Assembly: GCF_017939615.1 (NCBI RefSeq)
Contig: NZ_JAGKSR010000001.1
Coordinates: 1,178,001 to 1,242,000, forward strand
DNA length: 64,000 bases
From: Microbacterium sp. BLY
GTDB lineage: Bacteria; Actinomycetota; Actinomycetes; Actinomycetales; Microbacteriaceae
Direction: 5' to 3'
Both the position numbers and the translations under genes were made by a program. The notes below the pieces were generated by a model, which was not told the origin of the DNA, made no database searches, and saw only the letters and a program-made list of their open reading frames with translations. Position 1 is the stretch's first letter. Every line of letters begins with the position of its first letter. Positions 18,321 to 26,201 of the stretch are shown here, in pieces.

Positions 18321-19382
18321 GTGGGGGATCAGGTGTTTCTGGGGGTCATCGCCGTGGCGATCGGCCTGGCCGTCGGCGTGGTGCTGTTCGTGCCCTTCGT
18401 CGCCATCAGCTATCGACGTCGCGGGCGGTTGACGCTCGGGCGGACGGTGCTCTGGCTCGCGGCGCTCGTGTACTTCTGGGCGATCTGGACGTACACGCTG
18501 CTGCCGCTGCCCGACCCGGACGCCATCCGCTGCGTCGGCATGATCACCGACCCGATGTCGGTGGTGCGCGACGTGCAGAAGGCGTTCGCCGCTCCGGGCA
18601 ACCCGCTGCGCCACCCCGCCCTTCTCCAGCTCGTGTTCAACGTGCTGCTGTTCATGCCGCTCGGGGTGTTCCTGCGGGTGCTGGGCGGCCGCGGCCTCCC
18701 CACCGCGCTCGTCGTCGGCTTCGGGCTGTCGCTGCTGGTGGAGACCACGCAGCTCACCGGCGTCTGGGGCCTCTACCCGTGCGCGTACCGCTTCTTCGAC
18801 GTGGGCGACCTGATGACGAACACGACCGGCGCCCTCGTCGGCTCGGTCCTCGCGCTCGTCGTGCCCCGATCGCTGCGCGGCGTCCAGGCGCGGCCGGACG
18901 CCGATGAGCCGCGCCCGGTCACCCGCGGCCGCCGCGCACTGGCGATGCTGTGCGACGGCCTCGCGAACACCTTCGTCGTCCTGGGCGGCGGGGTCGCGGT
19001 GCAGCTGTGGCTGGAATACGTCGTGCAGGACCATCAGGCCGTCCTCGACGGCACCCTCGCCGAGACGGTGAGCACCGTGGCCGCGTGCGCGCTGTGGCTC
19101 GTGATCATCCTCGCCACCGGCCGGTCGATCGGCGACCTGGCCGTGCAGCTGCGATACACCGGCTCCCGCCTGCCGGCCGCGCTCAGCCGGCCGCTGCGCT
19201 GGGCGGGCGGCATTGGCGGGCTCACGGCGCTGGGGCTGCTCGGCGGGGTCTTCGACGCGCTCTCGTCGCTGCTGATCCTCGTCGCCATCGTGCTGCTGTT
19301 CACCACCCGCCAGGGTCGCGGGCTTCCCGGCCTCCTCTCCGGCCAGCACCTCGAGGACGCCCGCATTCCCTCGCGGAGGTAA
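18321..19382 (+). CDS. VanZ-like membrane protein with RDD-like second half
   Basis: Membrane protein of 353 residues. The first half (1-180) is VanZ-like, with YTLLPLPDPD, LLQLVFNVLLFMPLG and the acidic motif SLLVETTQLTGVWG, then FDVGDLMTNTTGALVGS, typical of the family. The second half (about 195-335) has RDD-like helices. VanZ relatives confer low-level glycopeptide resistance in some bacteria, but most chromosomal copies are of unknown function. The GTG at 18321 has TATCCT eight bases before it and no ribosome site, so it is probably leaderless. Confidence 0.85.
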   Translation: MGDQVFLGVIAVAIGLAVGVVLFVPFVAISYRRRGRLTLGRTVLWLAALVYFWAIWTYTLLPLPDPDAIRCVGMITDPMSVVRDVQKAFAAPGNPLRHPALLQLVFNVLLFMPLGVFLRVLGGRGLPTALVVGFGLSLLVETTQLTGVWGLYPCAYRFFDVGDLMTNTTGALVGSVLALVVPRSLRGVQARPDADEPRPVTRGRRALAMLCDGLANTFVVLGGGVAVQLWLEYVVQDHQAVLDGTLAETVSTVAACALWLVIILATGRSIGDLAVQLRYTGSRLPAALSRPLRWAGGIGGLTALGLLGGVFDALSSLLILVAIVLLFTTRQGRGLPGLLSGQHLEDARIPSRR

Positions 19383-19389
19383 GCCCACA

Positions 19390-19411
19390 TTATGTACATA
19401 AGAGGTATTCT
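19390..19411 (+). promoter_or_regulatory. Toxin-antitoxin operator and leaderless promoter
   Basis: TTATGTACATAA (19390-19401) is a perfect palindrome. TATTCT (19406-19411) sits exactly at -12 to -7 before the antitoxin ATG, and a half-site TGTAC follows. This is a normal layout for autorepression by a Phd/YefM antitoxin. Confidence 0.7.
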
Positions 19412-19417
19412 GTACGC

Positions 19418-19678
19418 ATGAACACTCTCAGCCGCAGCGTGCCGTCGAAGGATCTGCGCGATCAGCTCGCCGACGTTCTCGGCGGTGTCGCGTATGGGGC
19501 GGAGCGGGTCGGGGTGACGCGTCACGGCAAGCTCACCGCGGTGGTCATCGGCGTCGACGACCTCGAGCTCCTGGAAGAGCTCGAGGCTGCGCGGGATGCG
19601 GCGGAGTTCGGAGGGGCGAAGGCGGCGGACGACGGGGGTCGAGTCTCGCTCGATGACCTCCGTGCGGAACTCCCGTGA
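19418..19678 (+). CDS. Phd/YefM-family antitoxin
   Basis: Antitoxin of 86 residues. The N-terminal DNA-binding fold is typical (RSVPSKDLRDQLADVLGGVA, then VTRHGKLTAVVIGVDDLELL), followed by an acidic C-terminal tail that would wrap the toxin. Its stop overlaps the GTG of the RelE-type gene (GTGA), so the two are coupled. It would repress its own promoter through the palindrome upstream and neutralise the toxin. No Shine-Dalgarno sequence is present. Confidence 0.9.
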   Translation: MNTLSRSVPSKDLRDQLADVLGGVAYGAERVGVTRHGKLTAVVIGVDDLELLEELEAARDAAEFGGAKAADDGGRVSLDDLRAELP

Positions 19679-19938
19679 CGCGGTACCGCGTCGAGTTCAC
19701 CACCGCAGCGGCGAAGGAGGTCCGCAAGCTGGACCCTCAGCTCCGTCGGCGCATCCTCGCCGGGATCTCCGACCTCGAAAGGGAGCCCCGTCCACACGGC
19801 GTCCGCAAGCTCGCCGGGTTCGACAACGCCTGGCGCGTGCGGATCGCCGACTACCGTGTGCTCTACGAGGTCGTGGACGAGCGGGTGCTCGTCACCGTGG
19901 TCCGCGTCGCCCACCGGCGGGACGTCTACGACTTCTGA
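19675..19938 (+). CDS. RelE/ParE-family toxin
   Basis: Basic protein of 87 residues with the RelE fold. Typical segments are RYRVEFTTAAAKEVRKLDP, GVRKLAGFDNAWRVRIADYR and VLYEVVDERVLVTVVRVAHR. RelE toxins cleave mRNA at the ribosome; the Arg and Tyr residues in RIADYRVLYEV and the C-terminal HRRDVYDF are in keeping with that group. A ParE-type gyrase toxin is less likely. The GTG start overlaps the antitoxin stop. Confidence 0.9.
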   Translation: MTRYRVEFTTAAAKEVRKLDPQLRRRILAGISDLEREPRPHGVRKLAGFDNAWRVRIADYRVLYEVVDERVLVTVVRVAHRRDVYDF

Positions 19939-19991
19939 GGTCATCGCGAATCCACAGGGGTTTCCGATCACGGATCGATAACGTCGTCCCC

Positions 19992-20696
19992 ATGAGCGTG
20001 ATCCCCGTCGACGAGCACCTGATCTCCGAGGCGAAGGAGCTCCGCGACCAGCTGCAGCGCTTCCTCCGCGAGTACGAGTTCGGGATGCGCGAGGTGGAGA
20101 CGAAGATCTCGATCCTCCGCGATGAGTTCACCCACGATCACGCCTACAACCCGATCGAGCACGTCAAGAGCCGGCTGAAGTCGCCGGACAGCATCGTCGA
20201 GAAGATCGCCAGGAAGGGTATCGACGACCCCGACTTCGACCGCATCCGTGCCGAGATCACCGACATCGCCGGAGTGCGGGTGACGTGCAGCTTCGTCGCC
20301 GACGTGTACCGGCTGTTCGATCTGCTGACCGCGCAGGACGACGTGACCGTCCGCACGGTCAAGGACTACATCGCGAACCCCAAGCCGAACGGGTACAAGA
20401 GCCTGCACGCGATCATCGAGGTGCCGGTGTTCCTCTCGACCGGGGCGCTGTCCGTGCCCGTCGAGGTGCAGTTCCGCACCATCGCGATGGACTTCTGGGC
20501 GAGCCTGGAGCACAAGATCTACTACAAGTTCGCCAACCAGGTGCCCGCGCACCTCGTCGACAGCCTCAGCGATGCGGCCGACGCCGCCGCCGAGCTCGAC
20601 ACGCGGATGGAGCGGCTGCACCGGGAGGCGCATGGCGTACCGCAGCGGCAGCTCGCCCCGCCGCCGCCACCCGCGCCCCGCGTCGTCGAGGTCTGA
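19992..20696 (+). CDS. Small alarmone synthetase (RelA/SpoT synthetase domain)
   Basis: Stand-alone (p)ppGpp synthetase of 234 residues, in the size range of RelQ/RelP proteins. Synthetase motifs are visible: GVRVTCSFVADVYRL, YIANPKPNGYKSLHAII and VEVQFRTIAMDFWASLEHK. There is no HD hydrolase and no TGS or ACT domain. The C-terminus is Pro-rich. It would make the alarmone from GTP or GDP and ATP under cell-wall or other stress. TAACGT at -13 to -8 and no ribosome site suggest leaderless expression. It stands 53 bases after the toxin gene and ends 15 bases before the convergent amidohydrolase. Confidence 0.92.
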   Translation: MSVIPVDEHLISEAKELRDQLQRFLREYEFGMREVETKISILRDEFTHDHAYNPIEHVKSRLKSPDSIVEKIARKGIDDPDFDRIRAEITDIAGVRVTCSFVADVYRLFDLLTAQDDVTVRTVKDYIANPKPNGYKSLHAIIEVPVFLSTGALSVPVEVQFRTIAMDFWASLEHKIYYKFANQVPAHLVDSLSDAADAAAELDTRMERLHREAHGVPQRQLAPPPPPAPRVVEV

Positions 20697-20711
20697 GCGC
20701 GCCCCGTCGGC

Positions 20712-21989
20712 TCAGGCGAGGAATTCCCGAGCGGCCGCCGACATCGCCGTGACGCCCACCTCGATCGTCGGGTGGATCTCCGGTGCGAAGAACGGCGAGT
20801 GATTCGTGGGGATGTCCTTCTCCACGGTCCCGGCCGCGACGGCCTCGACGAACCGGGCGGGGTCGACGCCGCCCCAGAACCAGAACACGAGCGGCACCTC
20901 GGCGTCGCGCGCGAACCACGAGACGTCCTCGCTGCCGGTGAACATGCCGGGGTCGACCACTGCCGACTCGCCGAGTGCACGACGCAGTGCCTCGGAGACC
21001 CGCGCCGTCGCCTCCTCGTCGTTGATCGTGGCGGGCAGGGTGTGCTGGGTGTGGATCTCGGGCTCGCGCTCCGCGCCGGAGGCCATCGCCTCGGCGCGCA
21101 CGATCCGCTCGACGCTCGCGAGCACCTTCTCGCGCGCGTCCTCGTTCGGGTAGCGGAGGCTGAGCTCCAGCTTCGCCTCGGCCGGGATGATGTTGTTCTT
21201 GAGTCCGGCGTGGATCGAGCCGACCGTCACCACGGCCACGCCTTGCGGGTCGATCTCGCGCGAGGTGATCGTCTGCAGGCGCATCACGGTCGCCGCCGCC
21301 ATCACGACCGGGTCGATCGTGGCGTGCGGGCGGGAGCCGTGACCGCCCCGGCCGTGCAGCGTGACGGTGAGACCGTCGGACGCGGCCATCTGGGTGCCGC
21401 TGCGCACGCCGATGATCCCGGCGGGGAGCGGGGTGACGTGCTGACCGAGCACCACGTCGGGCTTCGGGTAGCGGGCGAGCAGGCCGTCGTCGAGCATGGC
21501 CCTGGCGCCCGCGCCGTACTCCTCGGCAGGCTGGATGAGCACGACGAGGGTGCCCGACCACTCCTCCCGGTCGGCGACGAGCTTCTCGACGGCGCCGATC
21601 ATCGCGGTGACGTGCATGTCGTGACCGCAGGCGTGCATCACCGGCACCGTCGTGCCGGCCGGGTCGACGCCCTTCGCGGTGCTCGCGTACGCCAGTCCCG
21701 TCTGCTCCTCCACCGGCAGCGCGTCCATGTCGGCGCGCACCCACACCACCGGCCGCGGGAACTCCTCCTTGGCCCCTGCGCCCTGGGTCCCTGAGCCTGT
21801 CGAAGGGCCTGAGCCCGTCGAAGGGTTCCGCAGCACGCCGACGACGCCGGTGATGCCGACCCCCTCCTCGACGTCGAGTCCGAGGTCGCGCAGGTGCTGG
21901 GCGGCGATGCCCGCGGTCCTTGTCTCCTGGAACGACAGCTCGGGGTGCTGGTGCAGATCGATGTAGAGCGCTTCGAGGTCGATGGGCAT
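20712..21989 (-). CDS. M20 amidohydrolase with a repeat-encoded loop
   Basis: Zinc-dependent M20 peptidase/amidohydrolase of 425 residues, like hippurate or N-acyl-amino-acid hydrolases. Motifs are RADMDALPVEE, MHACGHDMH, IQPAEEYGAGA, and later GMFTGSEDVSWF. Residues about 55-80 ([20 protein letters not shown]) interrupt the usual strand before RADMDALP; this loop is encoded by two in-frame copies of the CTTCGACAGGCTCAG repeat. The start lies 21 bases after the stop of the TetR gene on the same strand, so the two may be co-transcribed. The acyl substrate is unknown. Confidence 0.92.
   Translation of the reverse strand: MPIDLEALYIDLHQHPELSFQETRTAGIAAQHLRDLGLDVEEGVGITGVVGVLRNPSTGSGPSTGSGTQGAGAKEEFPRPVVWVRADMDALPVEEQTGLAYASTAKGVDPAGTTVPVMHACGHDMHVTAMIGAVEKLVADREEWSGTLVVLIQPAEEYGAGARAMLDDGLLARYPKPDVVLGQHVTPLPAGIIGVRSGTQMAASDGLTVTLHGRGGHGSRPHATIDPVVMAAATVMRLQTITSREIDPQGVAVVTVGSIHAGLKNNIIPAEAKLELSLRYPNEDAREKVLASVERIVRAEAMASGAEREPEIHTQHTLPATINDEEATARVSEALRRALGESAVVDPGMFTGSEDVSWFARDAEVPLVFWFWGGVDPARFVEAVAAGTVEKDIPTNHSPFFAPEIHPTIEVGVTAMSAAAREFLA
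21785..21825. repeat. Two interspersed repeats inside the M20 gene
   Basis: A copy of GGGTCCCTGAGCCTGTCGAA begins at 21785 (to 21807), and a shorter copy, CCTGAGCCCGTCGAAGGG, follows at 21808-21825 in the same orientation. On the coding strand both read as PSTGSG, the same frame as in kdpB. Confidence 0.9.
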
Positions 21990-22010
21990 GGCCCGAGCCT
22001 AGCCCGGAGG

Positions 22011-22655
22011 TCAGGGCCGCGCGTAGGACTCCAGGGCCGGCCCCGGCCGCAGCACGCCGTTCACGATCGCCCGGATGGCGAACTCGCTCGATGCGCCGAG
22101 GGAGACCACTCCCGGGTGCAGGAGCCACTGGAGCTGCAGACCGTCCATCACGGCGAGGATGGCGGCTGAGGCGGCGGCGATGGTCGCAGGTTCGGTCACG
22201 CCCTCCTGGGCGCAGAGCTCCCCGAACGCCGCCGCCACCTCCCGGCGCAGGGTCGTGTAGCGCTCCTCGAAATACTCGCGACCGGGATGATCGTCAGTCA
22301 CCGACTCGGAGGACAGGACCGTGTAGGCCTGCACGATGCCGGGCCGCTTCTCGTTGGCGAAGGCCGTGCGGACGAGGTGGAGGAACAGCTCCGGGCCGTC
22401 GGGGATGTGCTTCTCGGCGAGGTCGGCCACGTCGGCCTGGTCGCGGTAGGCGAGTACCTCGAGGAGGAGCTTCTGCTTCGAACCGAAGTGGTGCAGCACG
22501 CCCGCATGGGTGATGCCGACCTGCTCGGCGACGTCGGCGAGCGTTCCGTTCGCGGACCCCTTGTTGCCGAAGATCTCGACCGCCGCTTTGAGGATCTGCT
22601 CGCGCTTCTCCCGCGTCGCCGGGCGCACCCGCACTGCGTGCACGTCGTCCGTCAT
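22011..22655 (-). CDS. TetR-family regulator of the sugar/peptide import locus
   Basis: TetR-type regulator of 214 residues. The helix-turn-helix lies around residues 15-60 (REQILKAAVEIFGNKGSANG, then VGITHAGVLHHFGSKQKLL). The C-terminal domain resembles other actinobacterial regulators that sit beside sugar or peptide transport genes. The ATG at 22655 has GGGAGG at a good distance. It is divergent from the dipeptide-type ABC importer operon, with two inverted repeats in the gap, and is followed by the M20 gene. It probably represses the importer in the absence of substrate; this is inferred from position. Confidence 0.9.
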   Translation of the reverse strand: MTDDVHAVRVRPATREKREQILKAAVEIFGNKGSANGTLADVAEQVGITHAGVLHHFGSKQKLLLEVLAYRDQADVADLAEKHIPDGPELFLHLVRTAFANEKRPGIVQAYTVLSSESVTDDHPGREYFEERYTTLRREVAAAFGELCAQEGVTEPATIAAASAAILAVMDGLQLQWLLHPGVVSLGASSEFAIRAIVNGVLRPGPALESYARP

Positions 22656-22694
22656 GAGCCCACCTCCCGTCATCCCGCTCTGCTTGCCAACCAA

Positions 22695-22740
22695 CTTACT
22701 CCTCGGTAACCTCTCCCCAACTTACTTTCTCGACAGTAAG
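22695..22740. promoter_or_regulatory. Inverted repeats between TetR gene and importer operon
   Basis: TTACT-CCTC-GGTAA (22696-22709) and CTTACT-N8-AGTAAG (22721-22740) share the same half-site sequence. They are the likely operators of the divergent TetR protein. The importer start is 68 bases downstream of the second site. Confidence 0.6.
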
Positions 22741-22808
22741 CAAAGTGTCGGTCGGTGGTGATCCCTCGGCCGCGACGCCGCACAAGGACCCGTGCCCAAG
22801 GAGAAGCA

Positions 22809-24470
22809 ATGAAGCTCACGAAAACCCTGATCGCCGCCAGCGCGGTCGCCGTCCTCGGCGTCTCCGCGCTCGCCGGATGCTCGGCGGGCGGTGGATCCGG
22901 CGATGGCGCCGGATCCGCGTCCCTCACCATCGCGAAGCCCGACGGCGCGATCAGCACCGAGTCGAACAACCCGTTCGTCGGTGACTCCGCCGCGTCGAAG
23001 TACGGCTACGCCAAGGTGGTGTTCGAGACTCTGGCCCTGGTGAACCAGACCGGTGACCGCGGTGTGACGCCGTGGCTCGCCGAGAGCCTCGAGTGGAACG
23101 ACGACTACACGCAGCTCACCGTCGTCCCCCGCGCGGACGTCACCTGGAGCGACGGCGAGCCGTTCACGGCCGACGACATCGTCTTCTCCTTCGAGACCGC
23201 CTCGATCCCCGCCCTCGACACCGCCGGCCTCAAGTACGAGGGCGCCGAGGTCGACGGCGACAAGGTCGTGCTGAGCTTCGGCGACTCCAAGTACGTCAAC
23301 CAGGCACGCGTGCTGCACGTGCCGATCGTCCCGAAGCACATCTGGGAGAACTTCGACGACCCGGCCACCGACCCCGTCAAGGGCGACGACCTCGTCGGCA
23401 CCGGCCCGTACGCGATGGCGAACTGGTCGACCGAGTCGGTCACGCTCGACGCGCGCGACGACTACTGGGGCGGCGACCTCGCCGTGCCGGAGTTGCACTA
23501 CGTCTCGTACGGCGACAACACGGCCCTCACCACGGCCCTCGCGAACGGCGACGCCGACTGGGCGCAGGCGTTCATCCCGCAGATCGAGGAGCAGTTCCTC
23601 TCGGCCGACCCCGAGCACAACAAGTTCCTCGCCTCTCCGACCACCGGTTCCGCCACGCTGTTCATGAACCTGCAGCAGAAGCCGTTCGACGACCCCGCCT
23701 TCCGTCAGGCGCTCGCCTGGGTGATCGACCGCGACGCCTACGTCGACATCGCGCGCGAGGGTGCCAGCGAGCCGGTCTGGTCGGTCACGGGACTGTCGTC
23801 GATCCTCGAAGACGAGATCCAGCCGGAGTTCCAGGGCGTGGACTACAAGGTCGACACCGAGAAGGCGCGTGACCTGCTGGAGACCGCCGGCTACACGTGG
23901 AAGGACGACGCCCTGATCGACCCCGACGGCACGCCCGTCTCGTTCACGCTCTCCGTCCCGTCCGGCTGGAGCGACTGGAACACCGCGCAGGAGCTCATCG
24001 CCGAGGACGTGAAGGACGGCATCGGCGCCGAGGTCAAGATCGACATGCCCGACTGGGGCGGCTGGGCCGACCCCCGCGACAACGGCACGTTCTCCGCGAT
24101 CATCCACTGGCTCGAGGACAGCGGCACGGCGTACGGCCTGTACACCTCGACCATGGACCCGCGGTGGATCTCGCCCGAGGGCAAGGCCGGCTTCAACTTC
24201 GGCCGCTTCGACGACCCGGAGGCGACGGCCGCGCTGAACACCTACGCCAACGCCTCGTCCGACGAGGAGCGCACGACCGCCATCGACACGCTGCAGACGA
24301 TCTTCTCGGAGCAGGTGCCGGCCATCCCGCTGGGCGCCCACCCGCTGCTGGGTGAGTTCAACACGCGCAACTACGTCGGCTGGCCGTCGGAGACCGACAC
24401 CTACGCGTCCGCCGATCCGACGCAGCCGAACATCGTGCAGATCCTCACGAAGCTGAAGCCCGCCGAGTAG
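22809..24470 (+). CDS. Lipoprotein substrate-binding protein, family 5 (DppA type)
   Basis: Extracellular solute-binding lipoprotein of 553 residues. A signal peptide ends in lipobox LAGC with lipidated Cys24, then a Gly/Ser-rich linker and the SBP family 5 fold (YAKVVFETLALVNQTGD near the N-terminus, VKGDDLVGTGPYAMANW in the middle). The ATG at 22809 follows GGAGAAGC. It is the first gene of the importer operon. Family 5 proteins bind peptides, nickel or oligosaccharides. The GH3 beta-glucosidase at the operon end favours a beta-linked oligosaccharide or glycoside, but peptides cannot be excluded. Confidence 0.92.
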   Translation: MKLTKTLIAASAVAVLGVSALAGCSAGGGSGDGAGSASLTIAKPDGAISTESNNPFVGDSAASKYGYAKVVFETLALVNQTGDRGVTPWLAESLEWNDDYTQLTVVPRADVTWSDGEPFTADDIVFSFETASIPALDTAGLKYEGAEVDGDKVVLSFGDSKYVNQARVLHVPIVPKHIWENFDDPATDPVKGDDLVGTGPYAMANWSTESVTLDARDDYWGGDLAVPELHYVSYGDNTALTTALANGDADWAQAFIPQIEEQFLSADPEHNKFLASPTTGSATLFMNLQQKPFDDPAFRQALAWVIDRDAYVDIAREGASEPVWSVTGLSSILEDEIQPEFQGVDYKVDTEKARDLLETAGYTWKDDALIDPDGTPVSFTLSVPSGWSDWNTAQELIAEDVKDGIGAEVKIDMPDWGGWADPRDNGTFSAIIHWLEDSGTAYGLYTSTMDPRWISPEGKAGFNFGRFDDPEATAALNTYANASSDEERTTAIDTLQTIFSEQVPAIPLGAHPLLGEFNTRNYVGWPSETDTYASADPTQPNIVQILTKLKPAE

Positions 24471-24472
24471 GA

Positions 24473-24549
24473 CTTCGACAGGCTCAGCCACCCAGGCGGG
24501 GCTTCGACAGGCTCAGCCACCCAGATGGGTCCCTGAGCCTGTCGAAGGG
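24473..24549. repeat. Triple interspersed repeat forming a hairpin after the SBP gene
   Basis: Two direct copies of CTTCGACAGGCTCAGCCACC begin at 24473 and 24502. An inverted copy, TGGGTCCCTGAGCCTGTCGA, begins at 24526. The second and third copies are separated by two bases only and give a tight hairpin between the binding-protein gene and the first ATPase gene. Confidence 0.9.
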
Positions 24550-24573
24550 CCCGCCCCCACCGAAGGACACCCC

Positions 24574-25398
24574 ATGCCAGATCCTCTGCTCACCGTGCGC
24601 GACTTCTCCGTCGTGTACGACGTCGATCCGCCCGTCGAGGCGGTGAAGAACGTGACCCTCGAACTGCAGCGCGGCGAGATCCTCGGCCTCGCCGGGGAGA
24701 GCGGATGCGGCAAGACCACGCTGGCCTACGGCGTGCAGCGCCTGCTGCGCGCTCCGGCCGTCATCACCGGCGGCAGCGTGACGTTCCACGACGCGACCGG
24801 CAGCGACATTGACATCAACGCGCTCGACGTCGGCGCGATGCAGCGATTCCGCTGGGACAAGGTGTCGATGGTGTTCCAGGGCGCGATGAACGCCCTCAAC
24901 CCCGTGGCGACGATCGGCTCGCAGCTGGAGGACGTGTTCGAGATCCACCGCCCCGACATGAACCGCAGGCAGCGGCGTGCCGAGGCCGAGGAGCTGCTCG
25001 AGATCGTCAAGGTCGGCCGTCAGCGTGTGCGCTCCTTCCCCCACGAGCTCTCCGGCGGCATGCGTCAGCGCGTCATGATCGCCATGGCCCTGGCGCTGCG
25101 TCCGCAGCTGATGGTCATGGACGAGCCGACGACCGCGCTCGACGTGCTGGTGCAGCGGGAGATCCTCAGGCAGATCTCCCAGCTGCGGCGCGAGTTCGGC
25201 TTCTCGGTGATCTTCATCACCCACGACCTTCCGCTCCTGCTGGAGATCAGCGACCGGATCGCGATCATGCGCGACGGAGAGATCATCGAGCTCGATACGG
25301 CAGAGCGCATCTGGACGCAGCCGGAGCACGAGTACACGAAGACGCTGCTGTCGTCGTTCCCCCGGCTCACCGGGGAGAAAGGGGTGCTGGTGCGATGA
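24574..25398 (+). CDS. ABC importer ATPase, DppD type
   Basis: Cytoplasmic ATPase of the dipeptide/oligosaccharide-type importer, 274 residues. Walker A is GESGCGKTT (41-49), the signature LSGGMRQRV, Walker B LMVMDEPTTALD and the switch ITHDL. It lacks the C-terminal iron-sulfur or oligopeptide extension found in many DppD proteins (about 330 residues). The ATG follows GAAGGACACC. Its stop overlaps the next ATPase start (ATGA). Confidence 0.94.
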   Translation: MPDPLLTVRDFSVVYDVDPPVEAVKNVTLELQRGEILGLAGESGCGKTTLAYGVQRLLRAPAVITGGSVTFHDATGSDIDINALDVGAMQRFRWDKVSMVFQGAMNALNPVATIGSQLEDVFEIHRPDMNRRQRRAEAEELLEIVKVGRQRVRSFPHELSGGMRQRVMIAMALALRPQLMVMDEPTTALDVLVQREILRQISQLRREFGFSVIFITHDLPLLLEISDRIAIMRDGEIIELDTAERIWTQPEHEYTKTLLSSFPRLTGEKGVLVR

Positions 25399-26201
25399 CC
25401 ACGCTCGAATTCCGCAAGGTCACGAAGACCTACAACGTCCGCGGCGCCGGCCAGATCAAAGCCCTCGACGACGTGAGCTTCACCCTGACGTCGGGCCAGA
25501 CGATCGGCCTGGTCGGCCAGTCCGGCAGCGGCAAGTCCACGATCGCGAAGATCCTCACCCAGCTCGAGACCCCGACCAGCGGCGAGGTGCTGCTCGACGG
25601 CGCGCCGATCCCGCGCCGCGGCAGGGGCCTGCGGACCTACCGCCAGCAGCTGCGGATGGTGTTCCAGGATCCGTTCGCCTCACTCAACCCGTACCACTCG
25701 ATCCGCTACCACCTGGAGCGGCCGATCCGCCTCGACGACGTGGTGCCGAAGAAGGAGACCGAGAACGAGGTGCGTCGGCTCCTCGACCGGGTGCGCCTCG
25801 ACGCGGATGCGGTGATCGACCGCCGCCCCCACGAGCTGTCGGGCGGTCAGCGGCAGCGTGTGGCCATCGCCCGTGCCCTGGCCTCGCGGCCCTCGCTCCT
25901 CGTCGCCGACGAGCCGGTGTCGATGCTCGACGTCTCCATCCGGCTCGGCGTGCTGAACCTGCTCGCCGACCTGCAGCGCGAAGAGGGGCTCGGCGTGCTC
26001 TACATCACGCACGACCTGGCGACCGCCCGGCACTTCAGCGACGAGATCATGGTCCTCAACCAGGGGCGCGTGGTCGAGTACGGCACCGCCGACGACGTGA
26101 TCCTCGACCCGCAGGATCCGTACACCCGCGAGCTGCGCGCGGCCTCTCCCGATCCGGAGAAGCACTTCGCCGCGGCGGCATCGAACGGAGGCGCGCTGTG
26201 A
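25395..26201 (+). CDS. ABC importer ATPase, DppF type
   Basis: Second ATPase of the importer, 268 residues. Walker A is GQSGSGKST, signature LSGGQRQRV, Walker B LLVADEPVSMLD, switch YITHDLATARHF. The motif QDPFASLNP is characteristic of DppF/OppF. It pairs with the preceding ATPase as a heterodimer. The start and stop overlap neighbours by four bases, so translation is coupled. Confidence 0.94.
   Translation: MTTLEFRKVTKTYNVRGAGQIKALDDVSFTLTSGQTIGLVGQSGSGKSTIAKILTQLETPTSGEVLLDGAPIPRRGRGLRTYRQQLRMVFQDPFASLNPYHSIRYHLERPIRLDDVVPKKETENEVRRLLDRVRLDADAVIDRRPHELSGGQRQRVAIARALASRPSLLVADEPVSMLDVSIRLGVLNLLADLQREEGLGVLYITHDLATARHFSDEIMVLNQGRVVEYGTADDVILDPQDPYTRELRAASPDPEKHFAAAASNGGAL

Noticed and set aside
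22721..22740. Transcription terminator in the TetR/SBP gap
   Set aside because: The stem is only six bp with an eight-base loop and lies in a divergent promoter region; an operator is more likely.
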